A stretch of DNA of 64,000 nucleotides from Branchiostoma belcheri (Eukaryota > Chordata > Leptocardii > Amphioxiformes > Branchiostomatidae). The notes under the pieces were generated by a model, which was given only the letters and a program-made list of their open reading frames with translations, had not been told where the DNA came from and did no database searches. The position numbers were made by a program, and so were the translations under genes. Position 1 is the stretch's first letter, and each line of letters starts with the position of its first letter. The stretch covers positions 5,028,995 to 5,092,994 of the forward strand of contig NW_017804020.1 in assembly GCF_001625305.1 (NCBI RefSeq), written 5' to 3'. Below, in pieces: positions 13,601 to 24,596 of this stretch.

Positions 13601-16600
13601 CACTGCAAATTATGCCAAAGCCACAACAAGGAATATTAAATCACACCCAATTAAGACAGGATCAAGGAAAGACAAGCATGAATCTTTTGGACTGAAAGCA
13701 TCTTTGAGAACTCCAAAACAAACGCATGCTATGAAAAATTAAGTCTGTTTTGCTGTTTTGTTTGTTTTCACTTTAACTACAAATGTATTGAGTAGTGGGT
13801 ACTTTCAGTTTTGCCTAACTCCACAATCTCACCCAAAATGATCGTAAACAATTAAAGTTTACACCCAACTAAAGACTGCTTGAACAGGCATTATGGCATG
13901 AGTTCCTCACTGTTTATTTTGTGGGTATGATTTGCGTTTACTTTGATTTGGTTCCTTTATTGTTTAACCCCACAGATTTGGTCGGTCCCGACCCGAGCGC
14001 TCGTCAGCTACTCCCACCTTAATGAGGTTCACGATGTGAATAAGAAGGAGAAAGAGCACGAACGCGCCCTTTTTCTGTTTAATGACTTGCTAGTGGTAGG
14101 TCATTACGTGTGTGTGATATTAGTGTCCACCTTACAATGCCTTGTTCTCTCACTGACACATGTAGGGCTTACAAAATCCAGTTGTCAGGAAATTGTTCCA
14201 CTACAACTGCAATGTTTATCTTCCAAAAACTTAATGCATGGACCTTGAGCAGGTCAATCGAAGCTCATACCTTAACATGATCTACAGAGAGAAGGCATTG
14301 TTGAGTGGACAGACACAGTTTTGTGGAGGAGCTGAACTCTACCCTATGAATTTCAGTTTTTCAAGTGGACAGGAATGCATAATTTCATTGAGTTCCTCTC
14401 ACTATTTATGAAGGAAAAGACTAAACATGTCTATCTTACTTTAAATTTATCATTTATTAGATTCAACAGTATAATTCAGAATTTGTTGCCAAACACTGTC
14501 AGACACAGCAGTTGGAAATTTTTCCATATGTACAGAAACCAATTCCTACTGTCCACTTGTTACCTGAAATTTTCTAGTTGTCAGAGTGCGGCCCCCCTCC
14601 CCCATTCACCTGTGACCTCCCTCTCCACCCCCCTCCCACCCCTGTGATCTCTCAACGTGTGCCGGTTGGTCTCCCTACCAGGTCCTCTCTCTGCCCCACC
14701 GGCGCCTGGTTTGCTATTGTAGACTTTACGAGATCCATGACCCCAATAAGCGGGAAAAACTAGGGCTGCACCAACGTGAGATCTTTCTCTTCAATGACAT
14801 TCTGGTGGTAGGTTTCTCTCCTTCTCTGTAGGTGATTAATATTGTGATTAACCCATGCATGAAGATCTCCTTCCTTCCCCTTTTCTCTTCGTAATGTCTC
14901 TGCATTTTCTGCTCAAATTTTCTCTCAGCAAATTTGCACAACTGCAATTGATGATAATCTACCTCTTTTAACACAGCTATGTTCATCATACAGTGCACAA
15001 AATATGGCAGCTCATACAGCACACACTGCAACCTTCCTGTTATCACTATGTAAATGCACCAAAAAGTAGTGCCTGTTATATCTGTGTTATCATGTAATAT
15101 TTGTCCCTTGATAGGACCACTATGTGCTTTTGCTGCCATATTTGAAGGGCTCTCACTAACTCTCCATCCGTCCCCTGCCTAACTGCATCACTAACCTACT
15201 ACATGTACTAAGTATCAAACATTCCTTGCCTGCACACTATCTCAGCTTCTTGTTTCTGCAGTATATTATCATGGGTCATGCTAAAGCTTGCAAACAAATT
15301 ACAGTAAATTAAATAACCTTTTCAAAAGTCTTAGACTATTGACAGTTTGGACATATGTAAAACATACTAAAATGTAGACCACTTTTTATATGGTTACCTA
15401 ATACTGTAGCAACATGTGCATTGGATAGACCAGTGCTTCAGCCACCTTCCAGGGTATCCACAGTGTTAGCCTGTACAATGGCTTGAAGACTAGTCTATTC
15501 AATGCACATCAAGTACAGTAACAAAAGTCTTGATATACCTTAAATTCAGAACAGCAATTATTTAAACTAAATCTAACTAAAATTTCATACGTTGGTAATA
15601 TGTTTTATAATATCTCAAAAACTGAGCTTTCCCCACGAGCATGCATTTGACTTGTTTGTATGGACTGATGTCAGCTTTTCAGGTGATTCTACTACGTTTG
15701 GTTGTTTACCATCATGTTTTACTAACTTTTGGTCCTTATGGTAGGAGAAATATTGTTACAGTAGTATATGTTCCCAAATTTGAGTAGAGCAAGATTCTAG
15801 AGAATGAGAATTACAGGAAAAGCTGACAGATGTCAACAGGAGCCAACTGAGGCCACAACAACTACCTGTTTCTTGGACAGAAAGTAATGATAAATACAAC
15901 CCAAGAAAGTAATTATATTATGTTTGTCATCTGTACCCGAGAGTCCAAAGTTTAGTCACATTGTTTAGTCAGATAATTTCATTTCATAAAGTCAGGAAAC
16001 TCCCATTCCAGTTTTAAAGAGTAACTAGAATTTTCCAGTTTAAATGTCCAAGAAACAAGAAGTTTTGTTGGACAGAGATACGTGTGGACTGACCCCCCGC
16101 CCCCTCCCTACAGGTAACTAAGATCCTTGCCAAGAAGAAACATGTGGTCACATACAGCTTCAGACAGGCCTTCTCACTGCTGGGGATGCAGGTGCTGCTC
16201 TTTGAGACGTCTCGTAAGTATGCTCACAAGAACTACGCACGCTCTTAAAGACAGGGTCTATAATAATATGAAACGTGGCCAGTGCAGCAGCTGGGAATGA
16301 CCCTATAGTGTCTTCGGCCTTCTTGGCATGCAAAGTCTTCATCAAGAATTAAATTAAATCATTGTCAATATTCCAGTACCATTATGCATATTAACATTTT
16401 CTGAAGTATCAATCCTGTAAATGTTTACACTAACTAACAGTTAAACTTTGTTTTTCATGTTTGTTACAGATTATCAATATGGAGTCAGACTAACAACAAT
16501 GATAGACAACAAGGTAGGTTTAATTCTTTTCTTCAACATTGGTGCACAATGTCTTGTTTTGATTATTCTTTTCCAGCCTGCCCCTGGTTCTGATGACAGT

Positions 16601-19600
16601 GAACTTGTCATGTTCTGTTCACCTCATGACTTATTGACTTATTATTATCCAAATTCAAACTCATCTTTTTATGACTCTTTTAAACTTGAGCACATGTTCT
16701 GATGACTCATTCAAACACAGGTTTTGATGACATTTAATGCGCCCAACGCACACGATCGAGAGAAGTTTGTGCAGGACCTGCGAGAGTGCATCCTGGAGGT
16801 GAACGAGATGGAGAATCTCAGGATAGGAGGTGAGCTTCTTAACCTCCACTTTGTGGGGACTTGTCATAGGCATTTTATGTCATTTCCGCACCCCCACCCC
16901 CCACCCCAAGGCTTAGTTATCTACATCTTGTCTGTGAAAGATGTACAGCTAGATCTGCCCAACTAGCCAATGGCTGTCACAAAGGGCTGGGGAATATAAC
17001 AAAGCAAAACAACCAAACACAGCAATGTACCCCACCAAAACATGAACAATTGTGTGTTGTTCATTGTCGTCTGTCTTCTTGTCAATGATTAGCCATTCAT
17101 TTCATTGCTGTCATCTTTCTTGTTTTTTATCTGTTTTGAGATTTCTTTCTGTTTCCTCTTTTCCTCTGTCCATTCCTTCTGTCTGTGTGAACTTTTTGTT
17201 TTCCTGTCTCCTGTACCCCCCTCCTCCCCTCTGGCTGGTCCAGATGACACGTCCCCTGCCAGCTCTGATGAGGAAATAACTCCAGAAGATTCCTCCCAAG
17301 TAGAGCAGGAGAACCTAGAAACCCAACAAGAGGGGGAGCCTGCATCTTGTCCTAATGAGGAACAAACTGACAGTTTACCAAAAATAGAAGAAGACAAAGA
17401 ACTTGATGTGAAGACAGACATACCAGAAGTGTCTGTTGCTGATAGTAATGTGGATACAGAGTCGAGCAAACAACCAGATGCAGAATCATCATCAGGTACA
17501 AAACCTGCCTGAGGACTAAGTCATGCTTCCAGTATTCCCTGTGTATTATTTTTAACCTCCTCACTCATTGTCTTTAACTTTCCCTGTGCAATGTAATTTA
17601 CTTTCCCAGTGCATCGTTCTTAACTTTCCCTCCCATTGTTCTTGCCCAATGTTCTCACACATGAATAACTCATCTCCCACAGCAAGTATTGCTGATAGCA
17701 ATGTGGACACAGTGTCGAGTAAGCAGCTACGTGCAGAATCATCATCAGGTACACCCTGCCTGAGGACTATGTCATGCTTCCAGCATTCCCTGTGCATTGT
17801 TCTTGACTTTCCCGTGTTTCTCACACATGCATAACTGATCTTCTGCAGCCAGTTTGGATGTTGTTGGTTTGAGCTAACTTGAGTTTGAGGTGTTTGTGGC
17901 ACAACTTTTCTGGAAGCTCTCTGTACACCTGTCCTTGGTCTGCCTTGACCAGAATAATTTTCTGTAACTAAGCAAAATTTGCTCCTTGGTACACACAGTC
18001 TCAGAGTAAACAGAGTGATGAACAAGTTCTTCATAGCAGCCTTCTATTTTCATATTGTCCTCTTGCTAAGGCCACTATGCTATATTCACTCCCTGAAGCT
18101 GTCTGTACAAAGGTACAGATTTTTCCCACAGGCTATTGTTTGTCTTGATCTTCCAATTCAGCATGGTTTTAATCAAAGAACCAACAACTCAAATTAGTGT
18201 GGCCTATTAGGTGTTACATTAAAATGTACGAAATCCAACAGATTAAGAAGATGTGGCCTTACGATGTTTCTCTCCTCTGCAGAACTGATGCGTCAGCAGT
18301 CCAACATGTCTGTGGGGAACTACAACACTCTCAGCACCTCGGACATACACCAGGCCAACGGTGGGCCGGTCAACCGCAGCTTTGACGACACCGCCAAGGA
18401 CAGGCACACGCTGGGCGCCGACAGCGCGCTGAAGAGAACGGCACTGTCCAACTCACTACGGGACATCACAGAAGCCACAGGTGATTATAGGTGGGAGTGT
18501 AGCGCAGGTGTGTCGTGATGGCATGCAGGAGAACATGCATGTTAGGTGTACCTGTGTGTTAGGTGTACCTGTTTGTTAGATGTACTTGTATGTTAGGTGT
18601 ATTTTACCTGCATGGAATGTGTACCTTAAGTTCATGTTTCATGTACCTTTTTGTCAGCTCTACTATTATATAATACATCCTTTTAAAAAACATTGCAATG
18701 TTTGGTAACTTTATTCGTGATCTTAGTTGTTATTGGAGAGGGGATGAGAAAACTCTACATATCATGTAGTTTCCATGGTAACGCTCTTTGCATGGACCAA
18801 TAGATGGAGTGAGGGGGATGAAGAGGATTCTGTCGTCACGTGTCTGACGATCACCAAGGTTTGCACTGAACACTCCGGGTGATGCTGGTGGATGGTGGTC
18901 AGATTGCACTAATTCTTGGGCCAGCCACACAGTTTGGTCACTGTCTGAAAAAAGCAGCAAGTTTTGCAACAAATTTCTCATCTGAAAGACTTCATATCTG
19001 CCAATCTTGTTATCCTTGTAATTTTGGCTCTCCTCGGGCCTAAAAGGCAATGATGTGTGTCCATTGTGGCAGCTAGTTTGATGAAATACATTGTATTTAC
19101 CACAGGCATGTGGTGTATACATGTAGGCCTTGTAGCAGGGCCTCCTGCCAGTGGCTGCACCTGTACCATATCTGTACTATATTAGCAATAGGAGGCTCAC
19201 AAGATGTCTGCTTTTCCAGTCTATTATTCCATGCAAAGAATACCATAAAACAGCTGAATGCAAATTGCAAACTAAAGGCTTTTGTCCTGTAAAAATAATG
19301 ACATTAATGGTGACTTGGGCCAAGCAAAAGCTAGGCTGGTGCTCATTTGAAGTTAGTGCAAGAAAGTGTCCTATTATTTGATAATTCAGCTTTTAATACC
19401 ATCCAGCTTGCCTTCACTGTAATTCAGTATACGTAACTGGGCAATTTTTTTCTTAGCTTTAGTCACACAAACTCCAACAAACTCCCAGCATGTTGTTATT
19501 ATCATGTGTTATTGTGTATGAATAAGAGACATCCACCTTCTGTTTTGGGAGATGTAAGTATCAGTTTGAAAATGAACAGATGATATCCATCAAGTTTGTG

Positions 19601-21134
19601 TGGCTATACTTGTGTTTGTCTGGAGTGAACATCCAGAAAGCCATGTATCTTATAAGACCAGCTAACTACACATAGCTACACAGTGTGCACCGGTAGTGAC
19701 TAACCAGAGCTCCCCCTCCCCCAGGCAAAAGAGGACGTCGTAACAGTGCAGGTTCCCTGGACAGTAACATGGTGAGTCACTAGATGGCGCTGCTGCACCA
19801 TCCCCCAGTCTGCTCTAATAATGCATGCTGAGCATCTTACCTGAATATGTGCCAAGTATCTCCTTCTGACATGAAAACTCAGTATGACCTTGCTGTGGGA
19901 TCATGTTAAACCTAGAATGGAAACCGAAATGTAATCATTATAGGGTGCTTCTCTCAATTTGCATACCTGACACTAGAGTTTGCGACATAGTATATACTGG
20001 TATCTCCTGCTCCATATAAGATGCAGTGTTTAGTGCATGCTGTATTGCCTCCTATGCATTACACTCTGTTCCAGTTCTTCCTATTGCTCTAGCACCTGTA
20101 GAGAGGTAATGGCTAATGACTCTCCCCTGTTTCTTCTGTTGCCCCCCTTCTCGCACCACAGTAAAGTCAGAGGGTATGTACTCCTGCTACTCGCACAGTT
20201 CCTTCTGTCTGTCTCCTGCCAGGTCACTCACTACAGTAACATCTCCCAGTAACATTCACAAGGACTCCCAAATCATTGACCTTATGACCACCCCAAAACT
20301 TATTATTGTTCATACTCAGATGAGTCCCTGATGCTACTCCAAACCTCAATTTCTGCTTTAGCCAAAACATGCTATCGTAACAAATATTTGTTTCTAATAA
20401 ACTTTTAAAAAAAGCTTGTGAAAGCATAATTCTTCACAAAACATTTCTTGCAATCTTCCTGTTGAGTATTTGATAAAACTACACTCTCTCCCCCTTCTAA
20501 TATTTTTGGGTTTTCTTCCGCATCATATTCTAAAAACCCTTTTGTTTTCCATGTGGAGATGTTACTGGAAGTGTGGACGGCAAAGTTCTTCCTGTCTTAT
20601 AAAGCTGTAGTGCAGGTTTATTTTGCGCAGCTATTACAAGACTTACAGTAATCCATCAACCACCACTTCAGGATTTGACATCAGTATTTGGAAAGTAATT
20701 GAAGCAGACTGATACGATATTATATTAAAGGAATGGTCTTATTGAATGTTGCATGTCTTTCAAGTTGTTGTGACGTACTTGAAGTCCTTTGGCACAGCAT
20801 GTCCAGGAATGTTGGTTACCTCCTTATATGGTGGACTAACACGGATGTCAAATCCTGAACTGGGAAAAGGCTGACCAATCAGTGCAGTTTTGTCTGACAA
20901 ACGTTTGTTTTCCTTTCTCTGCAGATTCCGAGCGGCCGTCCTGAGCCCAGTATGAAACGTTCGGAAAGTGAACAAGACACGACGAGAACGTCCCTTCGCC
21001 ACTCCAACTCCTCGCTGTTTGGCGGCCTCTTCTCCAGGAAACACAAGTCCACGTCCAAAGCCAGCATGACCAGCATCAAGAGTGACGCCAGTGTCGGGAG
21101 CACAACCTCCTCCAACTCCAGCTCTGAAGCCTAG
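6844..21134 (+). CDS. IQSEC: IQSEC/BRAG-family Arf guanine-nucleotide exchange factor, 3' part of gene
   Basis: Exons: 6844-7624, 7813-8348, 8773-8934, 10888-11002, 11342-11516, 12487-12626, then 13976-14095 or 14682-14807, 16114-16213, 16470-16513, 16721-16829, 17244-17495, 17683-17748, 18283-18480, 19725-19771 and 20925-21134. All junctions are GT-AG and all phases agree, giving about 1,019 codons inside the window. Order of domains: IQ motif, Ser-rich linker ending [11 protein letters not shown], Sec7, PH, Ser/Lys-rich tail. IQSEC proteins activate Arf GTPases (notably Arf6) at plasma and postsynaptic membranes, with calmodulin on the IQ motif. Vertebrates have three paralogues; the linker SDGDNDS and the tail GKRGRR-SAGSL most resemble IQSEC1/2. 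The amino end is missing. The protein ends in SSSEA, with no obvious PDZ ligand. Confidence 0.95.
7813..8348 (+). CDS. IQSEC: IQSEC exon, Ser-rich linker leading into Sec7
   Basis: The exon runs from acceptor CCCTGTAG to donor GTAAGG (phase 2). It is unusually GC-rich and Ser-rich, with [14 protein letters not shown] followed by [13 protein letters not shown], the conserved entry to the catalytic module in IQSEC1-3. The linker is expected to be disordered and a target for phosphorylation. High GC produces long open frames on the opposite strand here, which are shadows. Confidence 0.95.
8773..12626 (+). CDS. IQSEC: IQSEC Sec7 catalytic domain, four exons
   Basis: Exons 8773-8934, 10888-11002, 11342-11516 and 12487-12626 encode the Sec7 fold, starting [14 protein letters not shown]. 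The glutamic finger that expels nucleotide from Arf is in the second exon, within [13 protein letters not shown]. The third exon has the Arf-contact helix [18 protein letters not shown]. The fourth has [14 protein letters not shown] and the Sec7-PH linker ending at NKP. No catalytic residue appears lost. Confidence 0.96.
8935..10887 (+). other. IQSEC intron inside the Sec7 region
   Basis: A 1.95-kb intron. I see no further exon. The open frame at 9281-9595 is AT-rich and unlike any IQSEC segment. The next exon joins perfectly in phase (GA plus C giving Asp), so nothing needs to be inserted. Confidence 0.8.
12627..13975 (+). other. IQSEC intron upstream of the alternative PH exons
   Basis: A 1.35-kb intron. 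It contains no recognised exon or repeat. Together with 14096-14681 and 14808-16113 it forms the splicing environment of the two PH exons. Nothing obvious by eye pairs between these introns. Confidence 0.7.
13976..14095 (+). CDS. IQSEC: IQSEC alternative PH exon, version a (120 nt)
   Basis: The acceptor ends CCCCACAG at 13975 and the donor is GTAGGT at 14096; phases are 0 and 0. The 40 codons begin [20 protein letters not shown] and end LFLFNDLLV. This aligns over its whole length with the neighbouring exon at 14682-14807, about half the residues being identical, and has a two-residue deletion. It lacks basic and Cys residues of the canonical version ([11 protein letters not shown] against [11 protein letters not shown]). 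I infer that it is a mutually exclusive alternative for the first strands of the PH domain. Confidence 0.85.
14682..14807 (+). CDS. IQSEC: IQSEC alternative PH exon, version b (126 nt, canonical)
   Basis: The acceptor ends CTACCAG at 14681 and the donor is GTAGGT at 14808; phases are 0 and 0. The 42 codons start [20 protein letters not shown] and end [10 protein letters not shown], very close to the vertebrate IQSEC PH domain as I remember it. This is therefore the ancestral-like version of the pair. Including both a and b would repeat the first PH strands, which argues for exclusive use. Confidence 0.93.
14808..16113 (+). other. IQSEC intron downstream of the alternative PH exons
   Basis: A 1.3-kb AT-rich intron with no recognised exon. 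The minus-strand open frame at 14726-15139 overlaps the end of PH exon b and is treated as a shadow. Confidence 0.75.
16114..16829 (+). CDS. IQSEC: IQSEC PH domain, remaining three exons
   Basis: Exons 16114-16213, 16470-16513 and 16721-16829 complete the PH domain. They read [20 protein letters not shown], then [15 protein letters not shown], then [20 protein letters not shown] and a C-terminal helix. The PH domain of this family binds phosphoinositides and sits against Sec7. The first of these exons must accept either alternative PH exon; both leave the reading frame at phase 0. Confidence 0.95.
17244..17748 (+). CDS. IQSEC: IQSEC acidic linker exons, tandemly duplicated
   Basis: Exons 17244-17495 (252 nt) and 17683-17748 (66 nt) are both phase 1 to phase 1, so either can be skipped without a frameshift. 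They encode a Glu/Asp/Ser-rich segment. The last part of the first ([15 protein letters not shown] and so on to AESSSG) is repeated as the whole of the second ([14 protein letters not shown] to AESSSG), and the flanking intron is repeated too. No vertebrate counterpart is known to me. Inclusion in mRNA is inferred from splice sites and open frame. Confidence 0.75.
18283..18480 (+). CDS. IQSEC: IQSEC C-terminal linker exon
   Basis: A 198-nt exon, phases 1 and 1. It ends in [18 protein letters not shown], which matches the vertebrate IQSEC segment LKRSALSSSLRDLSEAG as I remember it. The donor is GTGATT, weaker than its neighbours. Confidence 0.92.
18541..18601. repeat. 17-bp minisatellite, about four units
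   Basis: Units of the form GTTAGGTGTACCTGTGT begin near 18541, 18558, 18575 and 18592 with a few substitutions. They lie in an IQSEC intron just after the 18480 donor. Confidence 0.85.
19725..19771 (+). CDS. IQSEC: IQSEC 47-nt exon, basic GKRGRR motif
   Basis: The acceptor CCCCCAG ends at 19724 and the donor GTGAGT starts at 19772. It reads [16 protein letters not shown], the counterpart of the vertebrate IQSEC segment GKRGRRSSAGSLESN. Confidence 0.93.
19777..19790 (+). promoter_or_regulatory. CTCF-like site in IQSEC intron
   Basis: TCACTAGATGGCGC matches 13 of 14 positions of the classical CTCF core CCASYAGRKGGCRS. It starts five bases after the exon boundary at 19771. This is a motif match only; occupancy is unknown. 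Confidence 0.45.
20925..21134 (+). CDS. IQSEC: IQSEC last coding exon
   Basis: The acceptor TCTCTGCAG ends at 20924; the stop is TAG at 21132-21134. It encodes 69 residues rich in Ser and Lys, with [15 protein letters not shown] resembling the IQSEC2 tail SSSLLGSLFGSKRGK. It ends in NSSSEA. Confidence 0.92.
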   Translation: MPSGRPEPSMKRSESEQDTTRTSLRHSNSSLFGGLFSRKHKSTSKASMTSIKSDASVGSTTSSNSSSEA

Positions 21135-21231
21135 CAACATCCTAGCAACCAACTGCTCCAACACAAGCTCTAACCTAGCAACCAACTCCTAGCAACTGCC
21201 TCCTGCAGCACCAGCTCTGAAGCCTAGCAAC
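21130..21231. repeat. CCTAGCAAC repeat spanning the IQSEC stop codon
   Basis: Five copies of CCTAGCAAC lie at 21130, 21141, 21174, 21188 and 21223. The TAG of the first copy is the IQSEC stop codon. The longer string GCTCTGAAGCCTAGCAAC occurs at the end of the CDS and again near 21214, so the 3'UTR start is built from copies of the coding end. Confidence 0.9.
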
Positions 21232-21407
21232 TCAGTCACCAAAGAACTTAAACTGAATGAAAAATTGTGAGGAAAACTATCAAATGGACAAGTGCTTGAA
21301 TGTGGACTTGTAGTTAACCAGGAGAAATCAGTACAAACTGTGTGAAACAATTGGGCATGGGAAGGGGTGGGGATCCATGTGGGGGACGGGTCCATCTAAG
21401 GCATGTA

Positions 21408-21413
21408 AATAAA
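21408..21413 (+). terminator. proximal poly(A) signal of IQSEC
   Basis: AATAAA about 275 bases after the stop codon, followed by a GT-rich stretch (CTGGTGAGATGT). Confidence 0.5.
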
Positions 21414-24367
21414 CAGTCTGCTGGTGAGATGTACAATACTGTTGGTACTACACTGGGGCTTCTGTGGGGGATACTGTTAGAATATTTGAGTTAGATACAA
21501 AGGAAACTCTGCAACACATGTTTGTCAGTGATTATTGCAGTACAACTGAGTCAGCTATGGAAAGGATGCTGATGTGAATGTCAGGTCTCATCAATGGGAT
21601 TCTTCGTTATCAAAGCAACACATCAAATGGGAGAGCAAAAGGAAAACTGGACAGATCAGAGAAAATAATTCAAATTGACCAGATTTAGTCTCTGAAGTGA
21701 GTAACTGAATTGATTTGGTCAGAAACAGCCCATTGTGATACTTGCCATGTTTGCTGTGAGTGAAAATGTTCTATTGTAAGGAGTAGTTGGTTCAAACGTG
21801 TTGACTGGATGTGTGAGAAATGACTCAGAACTGTGTAAATATTATAATATGATATTATTATATTAACTTGTACATAAGTATGAAGAGGGTTGGAGTTTAT
21901 AAAATGTGGTGACCCCTTCCTTTGTCCTGCCTGTGGTGTGAGGAATCCTGCAAATTAGATAAAAATTGAATTTTGCAGAAAATTCTATATTACAGTCAAA
22001 CAAAGACAATTTGATTTGAATAGAAAAAGAGTCATAAGAAGACATAAACATATTATCATTATTGTTTGCTGCCCTGGGGGTCAGGGCAAGTTATTGAACC
22101 TTCTGCACTGATTAGAAGTAAGCTCTTTAGTCTGTCCTGTGTGAACAGTGAGGTATGTATGAGGAACACAGTGCTGTTGGATGTGTGAGAACTGGTAAAC
22201 TGTGTGGCCCAGACTGATGTATTAATGTGATGAACACAGTTCTGTAGAGTCTGCTGCTGTATGTATGATGTGGTGCTGGACACCTCAAGCTTTCCCCTCG
22301 GGTTATAGTACACTGTGTTTGTCCTTGGTGGTAGGGGCTCTGTCAGGGCTGTAGGGGCTTTGTTGGGGGAGGGGGGCAGCATAGTTTAGGGGATAAGTAA
22401 GAAGGGCTAGCTATGATTAATGTTTGTAGCCTGCCGTGTGAGTTGTGGGTATGTTTTTGATGTACAGGACTTAACTTGACAAACAGAACACATAAATTTG
22501 TTTTTTCTCAACTACACCGTAGGAAACATCAACTCTCAGTTCAAATTCTGTGTCTAAACAATAGCAGCCTGCAGGCCTGTACAGTGCCACATGGAGCATT
22601 CTAGCTACCCAACTAGATACACTTCTGGACACACAGGATTGATAGTGATAGAACAATGTGTATATACAAATGTATGACTGAGTGTATCCATAAACATTGC
22701 CACATGTGTCGCCAAATGTGTAGCCTTTAAAAAGTCACCAGGGTGCTGCGATGTGGCCATTTACTATGTTTGTAGCTGTGTATAGGTAGAAATGTTACTG
22801 GTATATTTATTTGGAACTGCCCGTCAGCCAGACAAGCAACACAGAAAAACACATGAACTCAATCTTGCCATTACTAGTGGAGTTTACACAAAAGGTGTTG
22901 TTGCATAAAAATGATGTAAACAACTGCACAATGTTTTAGACGTAGCTTAAAAGCTAAGCCTTGTCTTTTTGTTGTATCACAGAGTCGACCATTCATTTTC
23001 ATTCTGAGATAATTAGAAATACCCAATCATAGCCCCTGTATCTCAGTGCTTCTTGTACACAAAAATCTGAAGGTTCCACTTTAAAAACATTTCTTCTTAC
23101 CCCCTAGTCATTCATAAATACTCAAATTACAACAGTTGAGAATGGAAGCAGTTGTGTAAAAAAACGTGTGTTTGATCACAAGTCCTGATGTTGGATCCGT
23201 TTTAGGATCACAAGATCAACAGGTTGACATTTAAGTGTACAGGGATGACATTTCCTTTTTTCCCATTTGACGACAGGGGTGCAACATTTTTTCTGTGTAA
23301 CATTTGGTGTGCAACATGAAAACTCCAACCTTTTGGGATGCTGGTGCCATTCCGAGGTGACTCGCAACATTTGCAGCTTTGTTTGTTTACTGAAAGCTAC
23401 TGGAAGCAAATGTATCTGTTCTGTAATATTGATAAATTCTGTGTGACTGTATATAATATATAATAATGTATGGTAAAGAGAATTAAGAAGTACATCAGAC
23501 TTTGTGTTCAGAGTGCAATGCCAGGTCCCAGCTGATGTAATGTTTGTGTCTCAACTTAAAAACAAAGGCCAGCCCAACATGTTAACCTATTTAGTTTTCA
23601 AATATTTTCACTGGAAACAATGAGTTAAAAATGCTCTCAAAGTGAACATTGGAAAGTCTTCCTTATTTAAACTTTCTTAGTTATTTGTTCTTAAGAAAAA
23701 TTGAGACTTTGTCCTGTGCAGGTTTCAGGAAGAATGAAATCATTCTGACTGGGAAATGTAGAGCTGTGAAATTGATGTATGTTTCAACTCCATTGGCCTG
23801 GCCTGTACCATTACCATTACCATTTCTGTACATGCAGGAGAAATATGTGCATGCATGTCAGTAGGAGATAAAACAGTTACATTGTATTTGGTATAGGAAA
23901 TGCTGTTGTGTGGGAACCAGGTATTGGCTACTGTGTTATGCATCAGGGAGAAGGTTAAGAAAGTGTTCACAGAATTATGTTGGATTTTTCACTGAAGAAG
24001 AATTTCACAGACATAAAACTTTATTGGATAGAGACTCCCTAGCAAGTTTTCTGGTGCAACAATTTGCCTAAAAAATGGTGGTCATTATACCAAATTTCAC
24101 TGCATATGAAAATGTAAGATATAAACTCTGACAAATTTTGCCAAAGAATGCAGAAGGTTGGAGAGTGTATAAGGGGAAATCCAAGATATTTCTATCTCCC
24201 TGGAGGGTATGTAAGGGGACTGTAAGATGTTCATTTCTCCCACCTAAAGAGTGTACTTATGTCTGTAGGTGTATATTGCTTCTGATGTACCTTTGAACTG
24301 AATGGGACCTGCCATATAGACATAACAGGAATGAACCATTGCTCTGTAGGGAGATGAATCTGCTATA

Positions 24368-24373
24368 AATAAA
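24368..24373 (+). terminator. possible distal poly(A) signal of IQSEC
   Basis: AATAAA within TGCTATAAATAAAGC on the plus strand, about 220 bases before the opposing CCDC77 signal. Long 3'UTRs are common in this family, so this could be the main site. Confidence 0.4.
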
Positions 24374-24590
24374 GCATACCATATTCAAAAATCTTTCTGG
24401 CAACCCTTTCTTGGACTTTTTCTTGCAGTTTTGGCAGCTAGCTTGAGATCTTACTACTAGAGACTGGGACAACTGAGCAGGCAAAGATTTGACAGAGCAC
24501 TCAAAGTATTTCATAGATAAGTACTGTTTCCTCTGTTCCCACTTATTCTGTTTATAACACCAACACTGAAACAAAAATGGAAAGATATTC

Positions 24591-24596
24591 TTTATT
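24591..24596 (-). terminator. poly(A) signal of CCDC77
   Basis: TTTATT on the plus strand is AATAAA on the minus strand, about 280 bases after the CCDC77 stop codon. It is the only canonical signal I see just downstream of that stop. Confidence 0.65.

Larger units (their letters stand above)
21135..24390 (+). other. IQSEC 3'UTR and region between the two gene tails
   Basis: About 3.2 kb without coding features. A short 3'UTR would end after the signal at 21408, a long one after the signal at 24368. A short TTACCA hexamer run lies near 23810. How far transcription runs is inferred from the signals. Confidence 0.55.

Noticed and set aside
17352..18034. Minus-strand open frames with an internal repeat
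   Set aside because: They are shadows of the tandem IQSEC exon duplication; the plus-strand frame has proper splice sites.
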